Below are positions 9,564-17,509 of a stretch of 32,182 bases of DNA, one piece after another (positions within the stretch are counted from its first letter, which is position 1; the number at the start of each line of letters is the position of its first letter). The DNA comes from Treponema sp. (GTDB lineage: Bacteria; Spirochaetota; Spirochaetia; Treponematales; Breznakiellaceae). The stretch covers positions 1 to 32,182 of the forward strand of contig JAITBG010000207.1 in assembly GCA_031283725.1 (NCBI GenBank), written 5' to 3'. Below the pieces are notes generated by a model, which saw nothing but the letters and a program-made list of their open reading frames with translations, did not search any database and was not told where the DNA came from. A program made the position numbers and the translations under genes.

Positions 9564-10694
9564 TTATGCCCCAATGCCGGCGTTTCTACGCCGGTCCTCG
9601 TTCAGCCGGTACACATGGGCCAATACATCCGCCACCGCCCGGTAATAGGTTTCGGGGATAATATTCCCCACCTCGGCTTCCGCGTAGAGCGCCCGCGCCA
9701 GGGGCTTGTTTTCCACCACCGGCACATCGTTTTCCTCGGCTATGCGGCGAATCCGCAGGGCCAGTTCGTCCTCGCCTTTGGCGCTCACCATGGGGCCGTC
9801 CATACCAGGCCTGTATTCCAGGGCTACCGCATAGTGGGTCGGGTTGGCGATAACCACATCCGCCTGGGGAACCGTGACGGCGATGTTCCGGCTCATCAAT
9901 TCCCGCATACGCTGGCGCAGCCGGGATTTAATCATCGGGTCCCCTTCGTACATCTTCCGCTCTTCCTTCACTTCCTGCTTGGACATCTTTAAGGATTCCC
10001 GGTACTGCCAGCGCTGGAAAAGCATATCCGGTATGGAAAGGAGAAGCAGTAGTAACGCTGAAATGACGAGCATCCTGATAGCCAGGGATGCCACGGTACT
10101 TACCCCGGTCCAAAGCCCCGCGGTCTGAAGGTTCGTCAGTTGCTTAATCTCCGAACGGATCAGGAAAAACGCCACCCCCCCGATAATAGCCATCTTGACT
10201 ATGGACTTGGCGATATTGAACAACCCCTCCATAGAAAACAAGGTCTTCTGGAAATAGCGGCCCAGCCGGGGAACCACCTTGGAAAAGTCAGGGGTCAGGG
10301 GCTTGGTGGTAAAGAGGAACCCGGTCTGCACCACATTGGAAAAAACCGCCGCCGCCATAGCCACCGCCACAATGGGAAGGGCCAGCCGGGCCAGGTAGTT
10401 AAAAAAGGCCGCCGCCACAACCCGGTCCGTTATGGGATCCAGCTCGGAAACCCGAAGAAAGTAGAAACGCAGCATTTCTACGAAGGTCCTGAGCATGGCT
10501 GGGGCAAGGAAAAAGATGGCCAGCGCCGGCAGAAGCAGTACCAGTGCGCTGATAAGCTCCTGGCTTTTGGCGACCCGCCCTTCCTCCCGGGCCTTCTGTA
10601 TCTTATACTCGGAAGGTTCCTCGGTACGCCCCTCATCCTCCGCAGCAAACCACTGCAGGTCGATCAGGAGATTATCATCGTAGCGGGCGCTCAT
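9564..10694 (-). CDS. flhB: Flagellar export switch protein FlhB
   Basis: 376 aa from MSARYDDNLLIDLQWFAAEDEGRTEEPSEYKIQKAREEG, with autocleavage motif NPTH. The extended ORF start at 11045 overlaps fliR and is not credible; ATGA overlap with fliR. Confidence 0.94.
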   Translation of the reverse strand: MSARYDDNLLIDLQWFAAEDEGRTEEPSEYKIQKAREEGRVAKSQELISALVLLLPALAIFFLAPAMLRTFVEMLRFYFLRVSELDPITDRVVAAAFFNYLARLALPIVAVAMAAAVFSNVVQTGFLFTTKPLTPDFSKVVPRLGRYFQKTLFSMEGLFNIAKSIVKMAIIGGVAFFLIRSEIKQLTNLQTAGLWTGVSTVASLAIRMLVISALLLLLLSIPDMLFQRWQYRESLKMSKQEVKEERKMYEGDPMIKSRLRQRMRELMSRNIAVTVPQADVVIANPTHYAVALEYRPGMDGPMVSAKGEDELALRIRRIAEENDVPVVENKPLARALYAEAEVGNIIPETYYRAVADVLAHVYRLNEDRRRNAGIGA

Positions 10695-11506
10695 GATCCG
10701 CCTCCAATCTGGATCCCTATCCGCATATAGAGGCTCTGGATGTTCCGGAAGCCGGCGTCTACCACCCGGGCGAAGGCTTCGGTCATGAAGGGCATGGTCG
10801 CCATAATCAGAACGAAGGCCACGGTGATAGAAATAGGGAAGCCTTCGGTAAGAATGTTGATCTGAGGGGCCGCTTTGGAGATGAGCCCCGTGGCAAGGGA
10901 TGTGAGGAAAAGGGTTCCCAGGATGGGCATACTGATCACCATGGCATCTATAAACACCCGGGTAAGCCCCGACAGGAGGGTTCCCGCCACCGCTTCCCGG
11001 CCCGTTACCAAGGAAAAAGCGCTGATGGACTGGAGGGAGCGCCAAAATCCGCCCAAGAACAACTCCCGAAAGCCGCCGATGGAGAGGAAGACCAGCATAG
11101 CCACCAGGTTCAGGTACTGACCCATGAGAGGGTTTTCAATCTGCGACAAGGGGTCGAAGGTTTCCGATGCGCCGAAGCCCATCTGAAGAGAGAAAAACTG
11201 CCCCGCGGTGGAGAAGGCGGAGAAGATCAGGGTAAGGTAAAACCCGAGGATGATCCCCACAATAGCTTCCCCGATGAGCAGAAACACAAAGTACAGTCCG
11301 AAGGGCGCAATATCCCATCCCGCGGCCAGGGCGGAGGGAAAAGCGGTAAAGGCGGCAAACCCCGCCAGGGCAATCTTTGCAATCTGAGGTATGCCGTCGA
11401 AAGACAGCAGCGGTGCAGTTTCTATCATCGCCAGAGCCCGGGCGGCAATCAAGAGAAACGCCGGCGCAACGGCTAAAATTTCGTTAAGAAACTGCGCCTC
11501 AATCAC
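10691..11506 (-). CDS. fliR: Flagellar export protein FliR
   Basis: 271 aa polytopic protein, FliR-type sequence and position between fliQ and flhB. Confidence 0.92.
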   Translation of the reverse strand: MIEAQFLNEILAVAPAFLLIAARALAMIETAPLLSFDGIPQIAKIALAGFAAFTAFPSALAAGWDIAPFGLYFVFLLIGEAIVGIILGFYLTLIFSAFSTAGQFFSLQMGFGASETFDPLSQIENPLMGQYLNLVAMLVFLSIGGFRELFLGGFWRSLQSISAFSLVTGREAVAGTLLSGLTRVFIDAMVISMPILGTLFLTSLATGLISKAAPQINILTEGFPISITVAFVLIMATMPFMTEAFARVVDAGFRNIQSLYMRIGIQIGGGS

Positions 11507-11526
11507 CCAAAAACTCCTTCATCTTC

Positions 11527-11796
11527 CTACCGTACCATATCCGGAATCATCCGGAACAATTGCACCGTATAATCCCCCAGAGAGCTGAACATCCACCCCC
11601 CCAAAAAACCCAGCATCAGGAGTATGACCAGCACCTTCGGGACAAAAGTCAGGGTCTGCTCCTGAATGGATGTAGTGGCCTGCAGTATCGCTACCACCAA
11701 GCCCACGATAAGGGCCGAAAACAAAAGCGGCGCCGCCAAAAGCAGGGTCTCAAATATACCCCCCCGGAGAAGGGCTGTTATTTCGCCGATACTCAT
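11527..11796 (-). CDS. fliQ: Flagellar export protein FliQ
   Basis: 89 aa, two TM helices, LVGLVVAILQATTSIQEQTLTFVPKVL motif. Confidence 0.93.
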   Translation of the reverse strand: MSIGEITALLRGGIFETLLLAAPLLFSALIVGLVVAILQATTSIQEQTLTFVPKVLVILLMLGFLGGWMFSSLGDYTVQLFRMIPDMVR

Positions 11797-11807
11797 CTAT
11801 ACATCCC

Positions 11808-12635
11808 CTATCCGAAGGACCGGACTATCTGGTCCGTCAAAAGCCCCCAGCCGTCCACCAGTATGAAGAGGATCAGCTTGAAGGGCATGGAGATCATTAC
11901 CGGGGGCAGCATGATCATACCCATGGACATGAGCGCGCTGGCCACCACCATATCGATTACGATAAAGGGAATAAACAACAATATGCCTATCTTAAAGGCT
12001 ACGGTTAATTCGTTGAGGATGAATGCGGGGATCAATACATAGGTGGGAACATCGGCCAGGGTATTCGGACGGTCCATCCCCCGCATAGCCATAAAGAGCC
12101 GGATATTACTGGGGTTACCCTGCATCTGGCGGTACATAAAAATACGCAGCGGAGCTTCGGCGCCCCGGTAGGCTTCCTGCACCGAGATCTCCCCCTGCTG
12201 AAGGGGCTGGAAACTGTTCCGGTATATCTCGTCAAAGGTAGGCCACATAATAAACACAGTGAGGAAAAGGGAAATCCCCAGGATCACCTGGTTGGGAGGC
12301 ACTTGCTGCAGGGAAAGAGCCCGCTTAATAAAATCCAGAACGATGGATATGCGCAGGAAGCTTGTGGTAAGTATGATGATACTCGGCGCCAGGGAGAGGG
12401 CGGTGAGCAGCAACAACAACTGAAGGGAAAAGGCCACTTCCTGTCCCGATTCGGGGTTCCGTATGGTAAGATCGATGAAGGGGATCACCGGGTCCGCCGG
12501 AGCCGGGGGGATACCCACGGTTCCCGGGGTAGACAGGTCCGGAAAGGGGAAAGATGTAGTCTGGGCCGTCACCGGGAGGGGGGCAAAAACGGCCAGCAGG
12601 AACAATGTTCCTGTCAGAACAGCCATGCGACTCAT
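11808..12635 (-). CDS. fliP: Flagellar export protein FliP
   Basis: 275 aa: signal-like N terminus, TTSFLRISIVLDFIKRALSLQQVPPNQVILGISLFLTVFIMWP. Confidence 0.94.
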   Translation of the reverse strand: MSRMAVLTGTLFLLAVFAPLPVTAQTTSFPFPDLSTPGTVGIPPAPADPVIPFIDLTIRNPESGQEVAFSLQLLLLLTALSLAPSIIILTTSFLRISIVLDFIKRALSLQQVPPNQVILGISLFLTVFIMWPTFDEIYRNSFQPLQQGEISVQEAYRGAEAPLRIFMYRQMQGNPSNIRLFMAMRGMDRPNTLADVPTYVLIPAFILNELTVAFKIGILLFIPFIVIDMVVASALMSMGMIMLPPVMISMPFKLILFILVDGWGLLTDQIVRSFG

Positions 12636-13315
12636 AGGTCCTTCAACCTTTCCCGCTGTTTACGCAGGTCATCCGCATTGAACCGTTTATCGGTTACCGT
12701 ACCGCCGCCCAGGCGGCGCAGGAGGGCTGAAAAGCTCAGGAATTTCGGCCCGCTGCCGTCGTTTCCCCTGCGGGAATCGTCCAGAAGCATGGCGTCCACC
12801 ATCTCCTGATCCGTTATTTCCGAGATAAGGGACACGCCGTTGTCCCCGGCGCCCACCAGCCAGGCTTTATTCCCCACGGAAACCACCGCTGCCGAACTAC
12901 CCGCTCCTAATGGGGCTCTGGCTAAGACCTTGAGATAGGGGTTTTTCTGATCCGGCGGACGGGAGAGGCGCTTGAAAAAGAATACCAAGCCATAGATGGC
13001 CGCCGCCGCCAGGGCGAGGACCAGGACCATCCGGAGAATGACAAATACCGAGGGCGTCCCCGGAGCGGCAAGGATTTCCCCCGAGGGCGCATCCTCCAGG
13101 ATAATCAGGCTTTCTGCGCCCGGCCCGTCAGGAACCGTTTCAACGGCATCACCGATCGCCGCAGAGAACTCCCCCAAGATATCCGGCGTTTGAGCGGATA
13201 TACTGTTGAGATTAAACATAAAAAGGCCGGCGCTTATAAAAAGCACGGCAATTTGCAACGGAGTTTCCCGCGCAATAAAAAAGGTTCGAAATCGATGCAG
13301 TCTTTCCCCTCCCAA
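12632..13315 (-). CDS. fliO: FliO/FliZ-type flagellar biosynthesis protein
   Basis: 227 aa with one central TM and FliO-like domain (YLKVLARAPLGAGSSAAVVSVGNKAWLVGAGDNGVSLISEI), immediately upstream of fliP. Start codon uncertain. Confidence 0.82.
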   Translation of the reverse strand: MGGERLHRFRTFFIARETPLQIAVLFISAGLFMFNLNSISAQTPDILGEFSAAIGDAVETVPDGPGAESLIILEDAPSGEILAAPGTPSVFVILRMVLVLALAAAAIYGLVFFFKRLSRPPDQKNPYLKVLARAPLGAGSSAAVVSVGNKAWLVGAGDNGVSLISEITDQEMVDAMLLDDSRRGNDGSGPKFLSFSALLRRLGGGTVTDKRFNADDLRKQRERLKDL

Positions 13316-13380
13316 GTCGAAACTGATCCTTAAATACTATTTTACCTTATTTAGTATAATTATGCTACCCCTATTCTAGC

Positions 13381-14427
13381 TCATTCACTCATTCTTTCCA
13401 AGGGAGAGGCTATTTCCGTGACACGAACACCGAAATTTTCGTCAATAACCACCACTTCTCCCTTTGCAATGAGCTTATGATTCACCAGAATATCCACCGG
13501 TTCCCCCGCAAGCTTATCCAATTCGATGATAGTCCCTTCCCCCATGCTCAGGATTTCCTTGATGAGCTTCCTGGTACGGCCCAATTCTACGGTCATCTCC
13601 ATGTATACATCCATGATACGACCGATATTTCCCGCTTCCTGTGCGGTGGGCTGGGGCATCAGGTTAGGAAACTGCACGGACTGAACATTTGTGGGCGATC
13701 CCAGGCCGCCTCCCATCATACCGCCAAACCCCATACCACCCGCAGGAGCCGCCGAAGCAGGTTTAGGGGAAGCCAACGCGGGACCGGCGTTCAGAGCCTT
13801 GGTAATATCCGCCGCTACCGAAGGGCCGTAGACTTCCCAAATCCGGTGGGGCTTGCCGTCCCCCAGATCGAGCTGGTAATCCGCAACCTGGAAATCACCG
13901 GCAGGCAGGGCGGCGGTTGCCTTGGGAACATTTACCGCCTCGGGAGAAACATTGGCGATAGACTTATTGCCGGTCTTTCCGGTCAGGGTGGTAATCTGGG
14001 TACCCACAATGGTACCCACCATTTCCCCAATCACCGACATGGCCATCTCGTCCAACTCGATGTTTTCTTCTTTGTTCATCAGGGCAGCAATAGCCTTGGC
14101 GGTATCCTCGGGAAAGAGGAATATATGTTCACCGGGGAACCCGGCGCTGAAATCCGCTTTAACCGCAGTAACCATATCCGGAAGCTGCCCCATAAGAGAG
14201 TCCCGGTTGGAACTGCTGACCTCGGGCCCCTTAAGGGAAACCGTAGCGCCGGTCATGGTGGAGAGGTTGGAAGACTGCGCTCCCACGGTACCGGAGAGAT
14301 AACTTTGCAGGGCCTTGGATTCGGCGCCGCCGTTCCCGCCATTAGATCCGCCGCCGCCAAGACTTGAAGAATCTACACCTGCCAACAGTGCATCTATTTC
14401 CGCCTGCGAAAGAGCGCCATCGCTCAT
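13381..14427 (-). CDS. fliY: Flagellar motor switch protein FliY (CheC-like middle domain plus FliN C-terminal domain)
   Basis: 348 aa: N-terminal LSQAEIDALLAGV CheY-binding-type peptide, CheC-like ENIELDEMAMSVIGEMVGTIVGTQ, C-terminal FliN domain (MEMTVELGRTRKLIKEILSMGEGTIIELDKLAGEPVDILVNHKLIAKGEVVVIDENFGVRVTEI). Confidence 0.93.
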   Translation of the reverse strand: MSDGALSQAEIDALLAGVDSSSLGGGGSNGGNGGAESKALQSYLSGTVGAQSSNLSTMTGATVSLKGPEVSSSNRDSLMGQLPDMVTAVKADFSAGFPGEHIFLFPEDTAKAIAALMNKEENIELDEMAMSVIGEMVGTIVGTQITTLTGKTGNKSIANVSPEAVNVPKATAALPAGDFQVADYQLDLGDGKPHRIWEVYGPSVAADITKALNAGPALASPKPASAAPAGGMGFGGMMGGGLGSPTNVQSVQFPNLMPQPTAQEAGNIGRIMDVYMEMTVELGRTRKLIKEILSMGEGTIIELDKLAGEPVDILVNHKLIAKGEVVVIDENFGVRVTEIASPLERMSE

Positions 14428-14449
14428 AGTATCCCCCCCGTTTTACCGA

Positions 14450-15010
14450 TCATAACTCTACCACATCGAGCTGCCTAAATACAATATTTTTTACCCGTGA
14501 AGAATTCAGAATCCGGGTGTTCAGGGCCTCGATAATCTCCTGCTTCAGCCTGGCTTCGTTTTCGGTTACCAGATCCCGGGCATACTTGGAACTGAAAAAA
14601 TTTCGCACAAAATCCTGTAGTTCGTAGAGCCTGGTTGTCAATTCCGTAGCGGCGTTTTTATCATTCATATCGTAACCGATGGCTAAATCAACCACCACCG
14701 AATAAGACGTGGGGTCCTTGGTTCTGCACCGTACCGTACCGATGGAATTGAAGTAAAGATACTCCGGACGTTTCCCAATATAGGGGGAAGAGGAATCGGT
14801 CACAACGGTCTGGGATCTCCCCCCCCTATTCATAAAATTAAAGGTGATCACCGTTACGGTAATAATAAAAATCAGCGCCCCGAGGCCGATGGCTACAAAT
14901 TTGAGCAGATTCGGCAGTAAAGCGCCTAAACCGCCTTTTTTTTTAGAACCGCCGCCCCCTCCTTCCGAAGTTTCTCCCCCTTCATCCAGAATATCGTTGC
15001 CATCGCCCAT
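14450..15010 (-). CDS. fliL: Flagellar basal body-associated protein FliL
   Basis: 186 aa: one N-terminal TM, YSVVVDLAIGYDMNDKNAATELTTRLYELQDFVRNFFSSKYARDL, C terminus VKNIVFRQLDVVEL. Confidence 0.9.
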   Translation of the reverse strand: MGDGNDILDEGGETSEGGGGGSKKKGGLGALLPNLLKFVAIGLGALIFIITVTVITFNFMNRGGRSQTVVTDSSSPYIGKRPEYLYFNSIGTVRCRTKDPTSYSVVVDLAIGYDMNDKNAATELTTRLYELQDFVRNFFSSKYARDLVTENEARLKQEIIEALNTRILNSSRVKNIVFRQLDVVEL

Positions 15011-15150
15011 GACTTAACCCTCCGACTCTCTATGTTATAGTATACAAAAATATTGGCAAACGCAATAGCTAACACTTTTACGGTTGCTTTTCCGGCGGTA
15101 TATGGCATTAAAATACCGTATATCCCTCATATCCCTCACTTTTCTCTTAT

Positions 15151-15200
15151 AACTCATGTTACGCATCGCGCGCCGCGGCGGCCGTTGCATAACATGAGTT
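15151..15200. repeat. 50-bp imperfect palindrome AACTCATGTTACGCA...TGCATAACATGAGTT with GC-rich centre
   Basis: Arms AACTCATGTTA/TAACATGAGTT match perfectly over 11 bp; one mismatch follows, then pairing continues (GCA/TGC). Confidence 0.85.
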
Positions 15201-15201
15201 A
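15186..15201. repeat. Left copy of a 16-bp direct repeat flanking the 21-bp array (TGCATAACATGAGTTA)
   Basis: 15/16 identical to TGCATACCATGAGTTA at 15680-15695. Confidence 0.8.
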
Positions 15202-15258
15202 CTAAATCCGGCAATCTTTCTTTGAACGTGATCATCCCTGTTCAGAATAGAACGTTCC

Positions 15259-15615
15259 CCTCTCCGGGAACCGATGTCCTCTCTCCAAGACCCGGCTTCC
15301 TCTCTCCAAGACCCGATTTTCTCTCTCCGGGACCCGATGTCCTCTCTCCGGAAACCGGTTTTCTCTCTCCGGGAACCGATGTCCTCTCTCCAAGACCCGA
15401 TGTCCTCTCTCCAAGACCCGATTTTCTCTCTCCGAGAGCCGATGTCCTCTCTCCAAGACCCGGCTTCCTCTCTTCGGGACCCGGTTTTCTCTCTCCGGGA
15501 ACCGATGTCCTCTTTCCGGGAACCGATGTCCTCTTTCCGGGACCCGATGTCCCCTCTCCGGGAACCGATGTCCTCTCTCCGGGACCCGGTTTTCTCTCTC
15601 CGGGAACCGATGTCC
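15259..15615. repeat. Tandem repeat array, 17 units of exactly 21 bp, plus-strand consensus TCTCTCCGGGAMCCGATGTCC
   Basis: Units counted by eye with no indels. Variation falls into a few modules (CGGGA/CAAGA; GATGTCC/GATTTTC/GGTTTTC/GGCTTCC). Confidence 0.95.
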
Positions 15616-15679
15616 CTGCCCGGAATACCGGTAATTCCCCTCCGGGCAGGATTATCCCGCTGAACCAAAGCGGGACTCA

Positions 15680-15695
15680 TGCATACCATGAGTTA
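15680..15695. repeat. Right copy of the 16-bp direct repeat (TGCATACCATGAGTTA), overlapping the motB stop codon
   Basis: Part of the dyad ACTCATG-CATAC-CATGAGT. TTA at 15693-15695 is the motB TAA stop on the minus strand. Confidence 0.8.
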
Positions 15696-16424
15696 TAAAT
15701 GACCTTCATCCAGGATGATAACATCCACCCGGCGGTTATAAGCCCGCCCTTCGGGGGTATCATCCGAGGCTACAGGCGCCGTGGAAGCAAATCCCGCTAC
15801 CTGAAAACGCCGTTCCTCTACTCCAATATCGGTAAGATAGTGGAGAACACTGATAGACCGGGCGGTAGAGAGTTCCCAATTCGATTCCCAGGGTCCTTCG
15901 GGGTCCACCGGAACATCGTCCGTATGGCCTTCGATACGGAATTTTCGCCCCCGTATCTCTTCCGAGTTCAGGAGAGTCCCCAGCCGGAGCAGGATATCCC
16001 GGGTCTGCTCCACGTTGATCCGGGCGCTGGCGGGATTAAAGAAAGCGTCCGAGGCCAGGCTTATCACCAGGCCCCGCTCGTCGTGGGTAACCTTGACCTT
16101 GTTGGATTTCACTTCCGGGTTGAAGAGGCTTACGGCTTTTCGCAAGGCCGTACCCAGGGACTCACCCCGCTCCATAGCAGGCAAAGAGGCAATGGTGTTT
16201 CCCAGATCCGCGGTTTTCCCGGCGCTGAGGGTATTTCCCCCGGCATTGGCTCCGATGCCCTGGTTATTAAAGGCGGAAATCAACGCTTCCATAGTGGTAG
16301 GGGTTATCTCATCGGGGTTAAACAGGGCGACAAAAAAACAGAGCATCAGGGTAACCATGTCCGAATAAGTTACAATCCATTCTCCCCCTGCGCCGCCCGC
16401 ATCGGGCTTTTTCTTCTTTGCCAT
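15693..16424 (-). CDS. motB: Flagellar motor stator protein MotB
   Basis: 243 aa: EWIVTYSDMVTLMLCFFVALF TM/plug region and OmpA-like peptidoglycan-binding domain (FRIEGHTDDVPVDPEGPWESNWELSTARSISVLHYLTD). Confidence 0.94.
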   Translation of the reverse strand: MAKKKKPDAGGAGGEWIVTYSDMVTLMLCFFVALFNPDEITPTTMEALISAFNNQGIGANAGGNTLSAGKTADLGNTIASLPAMERGESLGTALRKAVSLFNPEVKSNKVKVTHDERGLVISLASDAFFNPASARINVEQTRDILLRLGTLLNSEEIRGRKFRIEGHTDDVPVDPEGPWESNWELSTARSISVLHYLTDIGVEERRFQVAGFASTAPVASDDTPEGRAYNRRVDVIILDEGHL

Positions 16425-16435
16425 TAATTACTTCC

Positions 16436-17218
16436 TTAATCTTTCAGTATTTCCGACTCCACGGCCTTGCGATCCACGGGGTTCAGGTAGGTGAGGAGCT
16501 TCATCGCCAGGATACGGGGATTGTCCCCCGCTTGAATGGAGAGAACTCCCTCAATGGCCATTTCCTTAACCTTCGTTTCCTTGGCATCGCTGGCCTTCAA
16601 TTTACCCCCCAGGGGGATCATCAGAAGGTTGGCAACCATGGAACCGTACAGGGTGGTGATAAGCGCAACCGCCATATTCGGGCCCAGGGCGGATTTATCT
16701 TCCAGGTTTTTCAACATGCCGATGAGCCCGATGACGGTACCCAGCATTCCAAGACCCGGGGCCAGGGTACCCCACATATTCACCACCTGGATCTTGACGA
16801 CATGCCGTTCCTGCATCTGGCCTAACTCGGTTTCCATGAGGTTCCGCACAATCTCGGCGTCCGTGCCGTCTACCACGAGCCGCAGCCCCTTCTTGATAAA
16901 TTCATCGCCCAGATCATCCAGCATTTCTTCCAGCGCCAGAAGTCCTTCCCGGCGGGCTTTTTCCGACATGCTCATCAACTGCTGGATCAAAGATTTTTCG
17001 TTATAATTAGCAACCTTAAAGGTCAGACCAATGGTATTAAAAATACCCAGGGTGTCGGCCAAACTGCTAAATGTAAAGAGGCCAAAATAGGAACCTAACA
17101 CAACAATCAGGACCGAGGGGATATCTACGAAGGTCATCAGATTGGTTCCTCCGGAGATGATCCCCAAGCCCACCATTGCCAAACAACCGGCAACACCAAT
17201 TAAGGTTGATATGTCCAT
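16436..17218 (-). CDS. motA: Flagellar motor stator protein MotA
   Basis: 260 aa: MotA/ExbB-type TM segments, WGTLAPGLGMLGTVIGLIGMLKNLEDKSALGPNMAVALITTLYGS. Confidence 0.95.
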   Translation of the reverse strand: MDISTLIGVAGCLAMVGLGIISGGTNLMTFVDIPSVLIVVLGSYFGLFTFSSLADTLGIFNTIGLTFKVANYNEKSLIQQLMSMSEKARREGLLALEEMLDDLGDEFIKKGLRLVVDGTDAEIVRNLMETELGQMQERHVVKIQVVNMWGTLAPGLGMLGTVIGLIGMLKNLEDKSALGPNMAVALITTLYGSMVANLLMIPLGGKLKASDAKETKVKEMAIEGVLSIQAGDNPRILAMKLLTYLNPVDRKAVESEILKD

Positions 17219-17233
17219 GATTACCTCTGCCTC

Positions 17234-17253
17234 GTGCGGCTATGAAGCCGCAC
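17234..17253 (-). repeat. Hairpin GTGCGGCT-ATGA-AGCCGCAC just upstream of motA
   Basis: Perfect 8-bp stem, 4-nt loop. Confidence 0.8.
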
Positions 17254-17265
17254 AGTTAAATCGTA

Positions 17266-17284
17266 CATGAAACGAAGTTTCATG
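17266..17284 (-). repeat. Hairpin CATGAAAC-GAA-GTTTCATG just after flbD
   Basis: Perfect 8-bp stem, 3-nt loop, in the flbD-motA gap. Confidence 0.75.
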
Positions 17285-17285
17285 A

Positions 17286-17483
17286 TTACTCCTCGTTTTT
17301 AAAGCCGCCGATTCGCCGGCGATATTCCACAATCCTGTCGACAACTTCGTCCACCGTTTCTTTAACAATAATAATTTTACCGGACAGCATCTGGAATGTG
17401 GTATCCGGCCGAACTTCAATAGTTTCAATCTGGTGCGGATTTATATAATATTCAAAACCGTTCAGCCGGGTTACCTGTATCAT
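17286..17483 (-). CDS. flbD: FlbD family flagellar protein
   Basis: 65 aa MIQVTRLNGFEYYINPHQIETIEVRPDTTFQMLSGKIIIVKETVDEVVDRIVEYRRRI, between flgE and motA. Confidence 0.92.
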   Translation of the reverse strand: MIQVTRLNGFEYYINPHQIETIEVRPDTTFQMLSGKIIIVKETVDEVVDRIVEYRRRIGGFKNEE

Positions 17484-17509
17484 GGCTCCTCACTTGTTAT
17501 CACGAAAAC

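Noticed and set aside
9564-11045. 493-aa version of FlhB
   Set aside because: The first 117 residues are an out-of-frame reading of fliR; standard FlhB start at 10694 with ATGA overlap.
13316-13380. Promoter for fliO in the AT-rich fliY-fliO gap
   Set aside because: A TATACT-like -10 and a weak inverted repeat exist, but no convincing -35; not enough to call.
15259-15615. CRISPR array
   Set aside because: Units are contiguous 21-bp repeats with no unique spacers and no cas genes in the window.
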